From Leptofilum sp050292445 (GTDB lineage Bacteria > Chloroflexota > Anaerolineae > Promineifilales > Promineifilaceae): DNA of 37,575 nucleotides. The stretch spans positions 1 to 37,575 of the forward strand of contig JBNKLQ010000020.1 in the NCBI GenBank assembly GCA_050292445.1. Direction: 5' to 3'. A program made the position numbers and the translations under genes. Positions 1 to 7,583 of this stretch are shown here, piece after piece; position 1 is the first letter of the stretch, and each line of letters opens with the position of its first letter. The notes beneath the pieces were generated by a model. It searched no databases. It had not been told where the DNA came from and saw nothing but the letters and a program-made list of their open reading frames with translations.

Positions 1-458
1 AAGAATTGGGCCAGCATGAGGGACTCTCGTTTTACACCATCGGGCAGCGCAAGGGACTGGGCATCTCTGCCAGCGTGCCACTGTTTGTGCTGCGCAAGGA
101 CGTGGCCCGCAACGCCCTCATCGTCGGGCCAAAGTCAGAGCTGGGGCAGCAAATGCTCATTGCCCGCGACGTGAACTGGCTCAGCGGCCGTCCGCCGCAG
201 GAACCCATCGCGGCCCAAATTAAGATTCGTTACAAAGCGAAGGGGATTGAGGGCGAAGTGGTTGATTTGGGAGACGGCCGTTCCCAGGTCACCTTCCACG
301 AACCCGTTTTTGGCGTTACCGCCGGGCAAGGGGCCGTCTTTTACGATGGCGACGTCTGTTTAGGTGGTGGGATCATTGCGGATGGGGTGAACATGTTGGA
401 CGATACGGCCATAACTACCCCATCCCTCCAACTGGCCGACATTCAGGTGCAATCATGA
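1..458 (+). CDS. mnmA: tRNA-specific 2-thiouridylase MnmA, C-terminal part (5' end outside window)
   Basis: MnmA thiolates uridine 34 of Lys, Glu and Gln tRNAs in the cytoplasm, taking sulfur from a persulfide relay. The frame is open to the first base, so only about the last 150 residues are seen. The fragment opens with GQHEGLSFYTIGQRKGLGI, the diagnostic MnmA motif that starts the central and C-terminal beta-barrel region. The remainder matches the usual MnmA tail, with a VTAGQGAVFYDGDVCLGGGII-type ending. The ATP-binding N-terminal domain and catalytic cysteines lie upstream of the window. The stop TGA overlaps the ATG of the next small membrane gene (ATGA), indicating translational coupling. 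An ACGGCCGT palindrome sits in the coding region at 274. Family assignment is secure; the true start is not visible. Confidence 0.93.
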   Translation, partial: ELGQHEGLSFYTIGQRKGLGISASVPLFVLRKDVARNALIVGPKSELGQQMLIARDVNWLSGRPPQEPIAAQIKIRYKAKGIEGEVVDLGDGRSQVTFHEPVFGVTAGQGAVFYDGDVCLGGGIIADGVNMLDDTAITTPSLQLADIQVQS

Positions 459-727
459 CCACTGCTGCTTCTGGCCTTATCCTCGGATTTTTGCTGGCGA
501 CCGCTTACGGTGCAGGCTTCCACCTGCTGCTGGGCGGTCCAGCCCGCCGCATCATCCTTTATTTGATTGCCGCCTGGATTGGTTTTGCCCTGGGGCACGT
601 GGTGGGCGACCTGATCAACCTCACCTTTCTGCGGCTGGGCGCGCTCCAGCTATTTAGCGCCAGCGTGGGGGCCTGGGTGGCATTAATTACCAGTTGGTGG
701 CTGGCGGGAGATACGGCCGTTACCTGA
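455..727 (+). CDS. small integral membrane protein, unknown function
   Basis: This 90-residue protein is not a family I recognise. It has three hydrophobic stretches (about residues 7-27, 32-52 and 64-84), separated by a short basic turn (GGPARR), so it is probably a three-helix inner-membrane protein. Its ATG overlaps the mnmA stop by 4 bp, so it is almost certainly translated from the mnmA mRNA; this coupling and the good hydrophobic pattern are the reasons to believe it is real. The last residues (GDTAVT) are encoded by an ACGGCCGT palindrome at 713-720. No catalytic motif is visible and no function can be inferred from the neighbour. Confidence 0.7.
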   Translation: MTTAASGLILGFLLATAYGAGFHLLLGGPARRIILYLIAAWIGFALGHVVGDLINLTFLRLGALQLFSASVGAWVALITSWWLAGDTAVT

Positions 728-843
728 CTTACTGCCAATAAATCAAGCATGAATGAAACAGGAGGCTGATAACGTAGAAGAAAATCAAGATCTGCGTTCA
801 TCAGCGTCCCATTAATTTTAGCCTATCGGAATGGACCTCTACT

Positions 844-872
844 TTGAAGCCGTTGTGCTTTAATGTTATACT
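844..872 (+). promoter_or_regulatory. sigma70-type promoter for the membrane protein/ytxH pair
   Basis: TTGAAG (844-849) and TATACT (867-872) are separated by exactly 17 bp, about 50 bp before the start at 921. An AGGAG-like ribosome site follows at about 903-907. This is the only good promoter seen in the 728-920 gap, which otherwise holds nothing recognisable. Confidence 0.6.
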
Positions 873-920
873 TGCCTTACTTTTTCCAATAGAAACTCAA
901 TCAGGAGCATAAGGTCCACA

Positions 921-1376
921 TTGGATAGCCCGACTTATACCACCCCTGGCGCTGTGCCAGAAAAGAAAAAACTGATCTCTGTCAAACCTGTTTATATTAC
1001 CTTGGCCGTTATTTTGGTCGTGGCTCTGCTGGTTGGCACGGTTTGGGGCATCATCTGGCTGGCCAGTAACCAGGCAGCCACCATCGAAGCCGTGCGCGAT
1101 GTGCTGCTCATCGCCCTGGCCCTGGAATCATGCCTGTTTGGCATTGTTTTGCTGCTCATGCTGCTCATGATTGTGCGCCTGGTGAACATGTTGGAATTTG
1201 AAATTAAACCGATACTGGAAAAAACAAACGAAACCGTTGGTACAATTCGCGGAACAACTACTTTTGTGAGCAAAAATGTGATTAAACCGGTCACTGATGC
1301 CAGAGTGCACGTTGCTGGCGTTCGGCAAGCCATCAAAGCTTTGTTTGGCAACCCGCGCAATAATATACCTCGGTAG
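921..1376 (+). CDS. two-helix membrane protein, unknown function (partner of YtxH)
   Basis: A 151-residue protein starting at TTG, with purine-rich AAGG 6 nt upstream and AGGAG further up; no nearby ATG fits better. After a short charged N-terminus there are two membrane helices (about residues 23-50 and 58-90). A soluble tail follows (about 95-150) with an amphipathic region, NETVGTIRGTTTFVSKNV, reminiscent of DUF948-type stress proteins. The next gene, a YtxH protein, begins 9 bp after the stop, so the two are an operon behind the promoter at 844-872. In Firmicutes, YtxH and DUF948-like proteins are general-stress proteins; a similar envelope-stress role is an inference. The function is unknown. 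Confidence 0.75.
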   Translation: MDSPTYTTPGAVPEKKKLISVKPVYITLAVILVVALLVGTVWGIIWLASNQAATIEAVRDVLLIALALESCLFGIVLLLMLLMIVRLVNMLEFEIKPILEKTNETVGTIRGTTTFVSKNVIKPVTDARVHVAGVRQAIKALFGNPRNNIPR

Positions 1377-1385
1377 GAGAAAACT

Positions 1386-1760
1386 ATGAGCGATAATTCA
1401 AATGATCTTGGTGCATTTTTAGCTGGATTTGTCATTGGCGGGCTCGTGGGAGCCGCGACTGCCATTATTTTAACCCCTCAATCGGGCGAAGAAACCCGCT
1501 CGATCATTGCCAACAAAAGCAATGATCTACTGCAATCTGGTGGTGCCCGAGTCCAACAAGCCCGTGAATCGGCTGGGGCTTATAGCCAGGAATATCTGGA
1601 TAAGGCTGGTTCAGCCCTTAGCAACACTCGCCAACAAGTTAAAGATGTTGGGGGACGTGTGCAAGAGCAAGCGCGAATTGTGTTGGATAAAGGAAAGGAA
1701 CAGGCTTCTCAGCTAGGTTCAACAAGCAACAACGACGAACCTAATGGAAACGAAGCGTAA
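1386..1760 (+). CDS. YtxH domain-containing protein
   Basis: A 124-residue protein with the YtxH signature: a glycine-rich membrane helix at about residues 9-30 (AGFVIGGLVGAATAIILTP), immediately followed by QSGEETR. A long helical, glutamine- and alanine-rich tail then follows, with heptad-like character (residues 40-112), and a polar Asn-rich end. YtxH proteins are small, stress-associated membrane proteins whose biochemical role is not settled. GGAG lies just before the ATG (GGTAGGAGAAAACT). It follows the membrane protein at 921-1376 by 9 bp and probably shares its promoter. An ACGGCCGT palindrome lies directly after the stop, at about 1762. Confidence 0.88.
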   Translation: MSDNSNDLGAFLAGFVIGGLVGAATAIILTPQSGEETRSIIANKSNDLLQSGGARVQQARESAGAYSQEYLDKAGSALSNTRQQVKDVGGRVQEQARIVLDKGKEQASQLGSTSNNDEPNGNEA

Positions 1761-1898
1761 AACGGCCGTTTCCTAATCCAACATCGCCGACAAAACAGCC
1801 ATCTTTATCTCCTTTACAACTACTTAATCAACTGAGTCTGTAACCCTATAAACCTTGGCCTCGGCGACCGTTTTTAATTCCGCCAGCCATTTGCAGAC

Positions 1899-1926
1899 AG
1901 GCGTCTCCCCGTGGAGTCGCCTTTTT
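1899..1926 (+). terminator. terminator-like hairpin overlapping the ribosome site of the rel gene
   Basis: AGGCGTCTCC (1899-1908), loop CCGT, GGAGTCGCCT (1913-1922): 9 of 10 pairs, followed by TTTT (1923-1926). The right arm contains GGAG (1913-1916), which is the only good Shine-Dalgarno for the rel start at 1925 (8-nt spacing). It may terminate the ytxH transcript, attenuate rel, or hide the rel ribosome site. No other signal is seen in the 1761-1924 gap. Confidence 0.6.
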
Positions 1927-4165
1927 GCACGTAGCCACCATGACCCAAATATCTCTCATTTCTATCACTGAACTGCTAAAAAATCTGCCCAATGGCCAAA
2001 CGGCCCGGCAGGTACAAAAAGCATATGAATTTGCCAACCGCATCCATGACGGCCGTAAACGCGAGTCTGGTGAGCTGTACGTCGAACACGATCTGGCTGT
2101 GACGCAGATCATGAGCCAGCTCGGCGTGGATACGCCAACGCTGATTGCCAGTATGCTGCACGACAGCCTGCTGCCCCACACTGGCCAAACAGTCGAAACC
2201 ATTCACCACCATTTTGGTGAAGAACCAGCCGCCCTCATCAAAGGGTTAGAGCATCTGTACGCCTATGCCAGCGAGGCCCAATACCAAAAGCTGCGCGATC
2301 CGGCAGCAGATCGCAAAACGCTGGAAGGCGTGCGCCGTGCCGTTTTGGCTATCATCGAGGGAGATATTCGCGTCATGTTAATCCGCATGGCCGACTGCCT
2401 GCAAGATTTACGCAAAGCCAGCACACTATCCCCCGAGCAGCGCTACATCATCGCCAACGAAGCGATGAACGTTTATGCGCCGTTGGCCAACCGGCTGGGC
2501 ATCTGGCAGCTCAAATGGGAGCTGGAAGATTTGGCCTTCCGCTACTTGCAGCCAGAAAAATACAAAGAAATCGCCAGCCAACTGGACGCCCGCCGGGCTG
2601 AGCGGATGGAGAGCATTGAAGATGCTGTGCAAAAACTGGAGCGCGCCATTCGTGAAAGTGGCTTAAAAGGCTCAGTCACCGGGCGCTCAAAACATATTTA
2701 TTCCATCTATCGCAAAATGGTGCGCAAGCGGCTGGACTTTGATCATATTTACGACATCCAGGCGCTGCGGGTCATTTTAGAACCGAAAGATAAAGCCAGC
2801 TACGAAGCAAAAAGCATCAAGGAAAAAGAAGAAGTCGATCGGCATCTCTGTTATCAGGCGTTGGGCCTTGTTCACAGTTTGTGGCAACCCATCCCCCGCG
2901 AGTTTGATGATTATATTGCCGCCCCCAAAGCCAACGGGTATCAATCATTGCATACGGCCGTTATCGACACCCAAACCGGCGAAAACCTGGAAGTGCAAAT
3001 CCGCACCCGCCGCATGCACCAGGAGGCCGAAAAAGGGGTCGCCGCCCATTGGGCCTACAAAGAAGAGGGCGGCAAGGTTGCCAGCTCCGTCAAAAAGCGC
3101 ATCGACAGCTTGCGCGAGCTGCTGGCCTCCTTGCAAGACGACGAACGGGAAGATGATGACGATTTGCTGGAAAATGAAATTCTGGCAGAGCGTATTTACG
3201 TCTTTACCCCCAAAGGCGACGTGATAGACTTGCCCGTTGGGGCTACGCCCATTGATTTCGCCTACGCCATCCACACCGAAGTCGGCCATCGCTGCCGAGG
3301 GGCGCGGGTCAATGGCAAGATGGTGAGCCTGGATTATGTGCTGAAGTCTGGCGAGCGCATCGACATCCTGACCACAAACCGTGGCGGCCCCAGCCGCGAC
3401 TGGATGAATGGCAGCCTGGGCTACACGGGCAGCGCCCGCACGCGCAGCAAAATTCGGCAATGGTTCCGCAACCAGGAGCGTGAGCAAAATATCTTGCAAG
3501 GGCGTGAGGTTGTGGAGCGCGAACTGCGCCGTCTGGGCCTGTCGGAAGTGCATACCGTTTCGGACATCGCCAAAGCACTCAAGTTCGACGATGAAGAGCA
3601 GTTCCTGGCCAAGGTGGGCTTTGGCGACATTCAAAGTCGACAAATCAGCGGGGCCATCGCCCTGATGGAAAAGAATTTACACCCGGATGATGAGTTACGG
3701 CCGTTGCTGCTGCAAACCCCACAAAAAGAAAAAGGGCTTACCATTTCCGGGATCGGTGGACTGTACACACGCATGGCCAAATGCTGCCAGCCCATTCCCC
3801 CGGAACCAATCACTGGCTTCATCACGCGCGGCCAGGGGGTAACGATTCATCGCGCCGACTGCATACAGGTGCTGAACATCTCTGAACCGGAGCGGCTCAT
3901 TGCCGTAGAATGGGGGGAAGATGCGGCCGTTTATCCGATTCCTATTGTGCTAAAAGCGTACCGTCGGCCCAACATCATCGAAGAAATTGTGGCTATTTTG
4001 CGCGGTCAAAAAATCAACACGCCTAAAACAAAAACCACCTCCGCTGGCAATATCATGACTATTTCGCTGGTGGTTGAGGTAAAAAGTTTGGAACAGCTCA
4101 ATTGGCTGCTGCAAAAACTGGAATCGCTGCCCAACGTGGTGGAAGCATATCGTCAGCGCTGGTAA
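1925..4165 (+). CDS. relA: RelA-type (p)ppGpp synthetase with degenerate hydrolase domain
   Basis: Long RelA/SpoT homologue that makes the alarmone (p)ppGpp from ATP and GTP/GDP, normally at starved ribosomes. Order: HD hydrolase-like domain (about residues 30-190), synthetase (about 230-385, with GRSKHIYSIYRKM, YDIQALRVI and LEVQIRT), TGS (about 420-485), helical region, zinc-finger-like segment (KCCQPIPPEP ... HRADC, about 620-650) and ACT/RRM (about 670-746). H55, H79 and D80 of the HD site remain. The catalytic Glu-Asp pair is replaced (LHDSLLPHT) and the N148-equivalent reads ADCLQD, so hydrolysis is probably lost. The synthetase carries EFDD, the EXDD signature of monofunctional RelA, rather than RXKD. 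TTG at 1925 is preferred over ATG at 1940 because of GGAG 8 nt upstream. The 746-residue length is normal. Confidence 0.93.
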   Translation: MHVATMTQISLISITELLKNLPNGQTARQVQKAYEFANRIHDGRKRESGELYVEHDLAVTQIMSQLGVDTPTLIASMLHDSLLPHTGQTVETIHHHFGEEPAALIKGLEHLYAYASEAQYQKLRDPAADRKTLEGVRRAVLAIIEGDIRVMLIRMADCLQDLRKASTLSPEQRYIIANEAMNVYAPLANRLGIWQLKWELEDLAFRYLQPEKYKEIASQLDARRAERMESIEDAVQKLERAIRESGLKGSVTGRSKHIYSIYRKMVRKRLDFDHIYDIQALRVILEPKDKASYEAKSIKEKEEVDRHLCYQALGLVHSLWQPIPREFDDYIAAPKANGYQSLHTAVIDTQTGENLEVQIRTRRMHQEAEKGVAAHWAYKEEGGKVASSVKKRIDSLRELLASLQDDEREDDDDLLENEILAERIYVFTPKGDVIDLPVGATPIDFAYAIHTEVGHRCRGARVNGKMVSLDYVLKSGERIDILTTNRGGPSRDWMNGSLGYTGSARTRSKIRQWFRNQEREQNILQGREVVERELRRLGLSEVHTVSDIAKALKFDDEEQFLAKVGFGDIQSRQISGAIALMEKNLHPDDELRPLLLQTPQKEKGLTISGIGGLYTRMAKCCQPIPPEPITGFITRGQGVTIHRADCIQVLNISEPERLIAVEWGEDAAVYPIPIVLKAYRRPNIIEEIVAILRGQKINTPKTKTTSAGNIMTISLVVEVKSLEQLNWLLQKLESLPNVVEAYRQRW

Positions 4166-4205
4166 ACACAGTAAACAGTGATCGGTGAGCAGTAATCGGT
4201 ATTCG
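4166..4205. repeat. dispersed GATTACC-type short repeat, intergenic copy 1
   Basis: Directly after the rel stop: units such as CAGTAATCGGT and CAGTGATCGGTGAG. The same vocabulary (TAATCGGT / ACCGATTA) recurs at 9263-9321, 19130-19170, and inside the NRPS genes at 24702-24800 and 27977-28035. It fills the whole gap before the GTG at 4216. Confidence 0.6.
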
Positions 4206-4215
4206 TGAGGGTCAA

Positions 4216-4737
4216 GTGGAGCGCATCGTGATTGTAGGAACAAGTGGGTCGGGTAAATCGACACTGGCCAAGCAGGTGGCGGCCCAGCTCAACTACCCGC
4301 ACATCGAGCTGGATAGCTTGCACTGGGGGCCAAATTGGACTGAAGCGCCTGATTTTGCAGAAAAAGTGGATTTAGCTACGCAACGGCCGTTTTGGGTGCT
4401 AGACGGCAACTACAGCAAAACGAGCCACATATTTTGGCCCCGCGCCGACACGATCATTTGGTTAGACTACCCCATCTGGGTCAATTATTGGCGCATGTTG
4501 CGACGTACTTTCCAACGGGTTTTTGGGCAAGAGTTGCTTTGGAATGGCAATCGCGAATCGTTCCGCGAACAATTTTTGTCAAAAGAGTCGCTATTTGTTT
4601 ACATCTACCAAACCCACCGACCACGGCGAAAAAAGTATCTAGCGCTGATGCAAAACAATGAGCATCCGCACCTCATCTGGATTCACCATCGTTCCCCCCG
4701 CATAACCAAACGCTGGCTGGAACAGCTGCCGCGCTAA
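4216..4737 (+). CDS. FlaR-like P-loop NTPase / adenylate-kinase-like protein
   Basis: A 173-residue soluble P-loop protein. The Walker A motif is GTSGSGKST at residues 8-16, followed by the family pattern IELDSLHWGPNW and WVLDGNY. This is typical of the group annotated as DNA topology modulation protein FlaR or AAA_17 kinases. Its real substrate is not established; the fold suggests a small-molecule or nucleotide kinase. The start is GTG with GAGGG 4 nt upstream. It follows the rel gene across a short repeat, so it may be co-transcribed, and its stop overlaps the convergent hypothetical gene by 4 bp. A paralogue lies at 6980-7573, on the other side of the ABC exporter. ACGGCCGT occurs at 4383. 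Confidence 0.8.
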   Translation: MERIVIVGTSGSGKSTLAKQVAAQLNYPHIELDSLHWGPNWTEAPDFAEKVDLATQRPFWVLDGNYSKTSHIFWPRADTIIWLDYPIWVNYWRMLRRTFQRVFGQELLWNGNRESFREQFLSKESLFVYIYQTHRPRRKKYLALMQNNEHPHLIWIHHRSPRITKRWLEQLPR

Positions 4738-4961
4738 CTCTCGGACAGCACGGTGCCCATTTCATCCAGCTGAACTGTTTCTTCCCCATCCGGCGTTTTC
4801 AGTGTCAGCCGCCATGTTTTTAGCTCATAGCGAAATGCTTGCAGCTCTTCTTGCTCGGTGTTGGCTTTATAGACAAGATGGCCCCATACGGCCGTTTCAT
4901 CCCGCCCCCTCAAACGCAAACTGGCATCATGCCAGCGGCAATAATAAACTAACGGTTTCAT
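4734..4961 (-). CDS. hypothetical 75-residue protein coupled to the ABC exporter
   Basis: A small acidic soluble protein that I do not recognise. It has no membrane helix, signal peptide or known motif; predicted beta-rich stretches alternate with charged residues (LQAFRYELKTWRLTLKT). Evidence that it is a gene: its ATG overlaps the stop of the upstream ABC transporter (ATGA at 4958-4961), its codon use resembles its neighbours, and an ACGGCCGT palindrome is in frame (DETAVW). It ends tail-to-tail, overlapping the P-loop gene by 4 bp. It is likely translated from the exporter mRNA; whether it acts with the exporter is unknown. Confidence 0.55.
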   Translation of the reverse strand: MKPLVYYCRWHDASLRLRGRDETAVWGHLVYKANTEQEELQAFRYELKTWRLTLKTPDGEETVQLDEMGTVLSES

Positions 4962-6721
4962 GTTTCGATAGCCTCGTACTGTTCAAAAATGCGTCGATAG
5001 GCAAGTGAAGTTGTCATCAACTCTTCATGTGTGCCAACCGCTTCCATGTGCCCTTTGCGCATCACCACTACTTTGTCCGCCCAGCGAATTTGGGACAGCC
5101 GATGGGTGATGAGAATGGTCGTCTGGTTGGCCGCCGCCCGTACAATTGCCTGCTGAATCTGGTCCTCCGTGGCGCTGTCTACGGCACTGGTGGAATCATC
5201 CAAAATGAGGATGCGTGGCCGCGTCAGGAAGGCCCGTGCCAGGGCCAGCCGCTGCCGCTGCCCGCCAGAAAGGGTCACACCACGCTCGCCAATCACCGTT
5301 TCATAACCATCCTTAAAGTTGAGGATGAAGTCGTGGGCCTGGGCTGCTTTGGCGGCGTCTTCAATCATTTTCTGCGTCGCGCCGGGGCAACCAAAGGCAA
5401 TATTTTCCCCCACCGTGCGTGAAAAGAGGAAGATGTCTTGCTCAATAATAGAGATTTGCTGCCGCAGCGCCGCCAGGTTCCAATCACGCACATCAATGCC
5501 ATCTATTAGGAGACGGCCGTTTGTCACATCGTACGTGCGATTAATGAGCTTGGCCAACGTGCTCTTGCCCGATCCGGTCTGACCCACAATAGCCACCGTC
5601 TGCCCCGGTTCAATTACAAAATCAACTGCTTGCAACACTGGCGACTCAGCCACATAGCCAAACGTCACATTGTCAAACTGTACCATCCCCTCGATATTTG
5701 CCTGATGACCGGCCGCATTTTCATCCAGCAGCGTCTCGGTGTTCATCAGTTCCAAAATGCGACGCGCCCCGGCCAGCCCCAATGAAACCCGTGAATAGGC
5801 CAGCAAGGAGATAAACGTAGGAAAGCCAAACAGTGCCAGCAGTCCCATATAGCCAACCACATCCCCCACAGCAATTTGCCCCAATTGGAAAAGATACAAC
5901 GCGTGCATAAAGCCTAACCCCTGGGTAATCCCCAGCAGCAGCAGCGGTAAAAAGCGCGCCTCAATCTTGCCTTGCTCCACAGCCGCATCCCGATAGCCAG
6001 AAGCATTATCATTAAACAGGCCAATTTCCTGTACTTCCTGGGCAGTGCTTTTAACCAACTCAATGCCGTCGATGGCTTCAGCGAGACGGCCGTTCATATT
6101 GCCAAACGCCCGCCTCACCTGATCCGCAATCCCTTGCAACACCTTCAAATAACGCGTCACGGCAAAAATATAAGTGACAATGAAAAATAGCGGTGCCGCT
6201 GCTAACTGTGGATGATAACTCGGGGCCACCAACAGCGGCATAATCATAAAGTTAGCCGAACCCGCCACTAAATTCACACCAGGGTTCATCAGCAAGTTTA
6301 CTTCGTGGACATCGTTTGTGGCGCGGGCCATCGTGTCGCCCACAGGCTGTGAATCGTGGAACGCAGTGCTTTTACCCAGCAAGCTCACGTACAGCTCGTC
6401 CCGCATATCCCGCTCCAGCCGCTCCCCCATTACCGCGCTGGAAAAATTCCGCCCCAACTGCAACACAGCTCGCACCGACTGACTGGCGACCACACCCAAG
6501 GCCATCAAACCAATGGTCCGCAAATCGGCCGGGGATGCCAAAGCAGCATCAAACGCCCGGCCGATGAGCACCGGCACCACCGCCGCCAGCGCGGCATTGC
6601 CAAATGCGCCGACAAACATGCTTGCGATTAATAATTTATGATGGGAAAGGTGGGATAAAACCCAGCGACTGGTGGTACTTTGGTCAGTCTGGTGCGATCT
6701 ATTAACGTCAAATTCACTCAA
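4958..6721 (-). CDS. ABC exporter, fused permease and ATPase (type I half-transporter)
   Basis: A 587-residue half-transporter of the MsbA/multidrug exporter type: six-helix membrane domain (about residues 30-325) and nucleotide-binding domain (about 350-580). Visible motifs are Walker A GQTGSGKST, signature LSGGQRQR, Walker B ILILDDSTSAVD and H-loop THRL. The residue after the Walker B aspartate is Asp instead of the catalytic Glu. In type I exporters this is the mark of the degenerate site of heterodimers, yet no second half-transporter gene is adjacent. The frame opens at TTG (6719-6721) with only a weak purine-rich site, so the exact start is uncertain. The substrate cannot be deduced. 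It is co-transcribed with the small gene at 4734-4961. Confidence 0.92.
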   Translation of the reverse strand: MSEFDVNRSHQTDQSTTSRWVLSHLSHHKLLIASMFVGAFGNAALAAVVPVLIGRAFDAALASPADLRTIGLMALGVVASQSVRAVLQLGRNFSSAVMGERLERDMRDELYVSLLGKSTAFHDSQPVGDTMARATNDVHEVNLLMNPGVNLVAGSANFMIMPLLVAPSYHPQLAAAPLFFIVTYIFAVTRYLKVLQGIADQVRRAFGNMNGRLAEAIDGIELVKSTAQEVQEIGLFNDNASGYRDAAVEQGKIEARFLPLLLLGITQGLGFMHALYLFQLGQIAVGDVVGYMGLLALFGFPTFISLLAYSRVSLGLAGARRILELMNTETLLDENAAGHQANIEGMVQFDNVTFGYVAESPVLQAVDFVIEPGQTVAIVGQTGSGKSTLAKLINRTYDVTNGRLLIDGIDVRDWNLAALRQQISIIEQDIFLFSRTVGENIAFGCPGATQKMIEDAAKAAQAHDFILNFKDGYETVIGERGVTLSGGQRQRLALARAFLTRPRILILDDSTSAVDSATEDQIQQAIVRAAANQTTILITHRLSQIRWADKVVVMRKGHMEAVGTHEELMTTSLAYRRIFEQYEAIET

Positions 6722-6769
6722 AATTTCGTCTCTTTGCTTTAGGATGACACTAACAAAATTTATCTACCC

Positions 6770-6810
6770 TGTTGTCTAAAAACTGTTTATGCATCTGATT
6801 CCAGACAACA
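6770..6810. promoter_or_regulatory. perfect inverted repeat in the divergent ABC / P-loop intergenic region
   Basis: TGTTGTCT (6770-6777) and AGACAACA (6803-6810), perfect 8-bp arms 33 bp apart centre to centre (about three helical turns). They lie between the divergent starts at 6721 and 6980, in an AT-rich stretch with no other clear signal. Possible operator for the exporter. Confidence 0.35.
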
Positions 6811-6979
6811 ATCAATTTGTTCATACACTGGTAGTTCTATGAGCATTCAAAATAGTTTACTAAAAGAAAGTAGCTGGTCCCAATCCTTGACTTCCATATC
6901 AACGGAAATCCATTATCGCACACAGCAAACTTTTAAGCATCCAGATAAATCGATTCGCCCGTGGGAGGGCTCGATCAAC

Positions 6980-7573
6980 ATGAAGCGTGTACTCATTATT
7001 GGCTCAAGTGGTTCGGGAAAATCGACACTAGCCCGTCAACTCGGAGCCAGATTAGAACTACCAGTTATTCACTTAGATCGACACTATTGGCATCCTGGCT
7101 GGGTAGGCACCCCTAACGCCGAATGGCAAAAAACCGTCGCCCACCTGATTCAGCGCGAAAACTGGATTATGGACGGCAATTACCGCACCACGTTGCAAAT
7201 GCGTTTAGAAGCGGCTGATTCCGTTGTGTTTTTGGATTTACCTCCCTGGATTTGTGCGATGCGCGCCCTGAAACGTCGTATTCAATACCACAATCGGCCC
7301 CGGCCTGATATTGCTGATGGGTGCAAAGAACCTCTCCTTGATCCCCAACTATTTCAGTTTATTCGCCACGTATTAAATTATCCTGACCGGGCCAAACCAT
7401 ACGTAATGAAGCAGTTGGCAGGGATTGCCAACGAGAAGCATGTGGTGCTATTAAAATCCGCAAAAGATGTCAACAATTTCCTGAGTGCTCCCCTGGACTT
7501 TCCTTCCTTGAGCTTAATTCGCAGCAGCAACTTGTCCCAAATGCCTCAAATCGCCCGCATGCCCATGGACTAG
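6980..7573 (+). CDS. FlaR-like P-loop NTPase, second copy
   Basis: A P-loop protein of about 197 residues, paralogous to that at 4216-4737. Walker A is GSSGSGKST at the start, followed by IHLDRHYWHPGW and WIMDGNY, the same family pattern. The frame extends upstream to an ATG at 6839. I chose the ATG at 6980 because GGGAGGG lies 10 nt before it, the family starts right at this methionine, and the extra 47 residues look non-conserved. The last 35-40 residues also look unconserved, rich in Ser and Pro. The function is that of a predicted small kinase of unknown substrate. It is divergent from the ABC exporter and convergent with thpR. Confidence 0.8.
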   Translation: MKRVLIIGSSGSGKSTLARQLGARLELPVIHLDRHYWHPGWVGTPNAEWQKTVAHLIQRENWIMDGNYRTTLQMRLEAADSVVFLDLPPWICAMRALKRRIQYHNRPRPDIADGCKEPLLDPQLFQFIRHVLNYPDRAKPYVMKQLAGIANEKHVVLLKSAKDVNNFLSAPLDFPSLSLIRSSNLSQMPQIARMPMD

Positions 7574-7583
7574 ACTAGCCGGC

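Noticed and set aside
2945..3643. 232-residue minus-strand frame inside the rel gene
   Set aside because: Shadow of a strongly recognised gene on the other strand; no motif.
6839..6979. N-terminal extension of the second P-loop kinase
   Set aside because: The upstream ATG has no ribosome site and the 47 extra residues are unlike the family, whereas ATG 6980 has GGGAGGG at the right distance.
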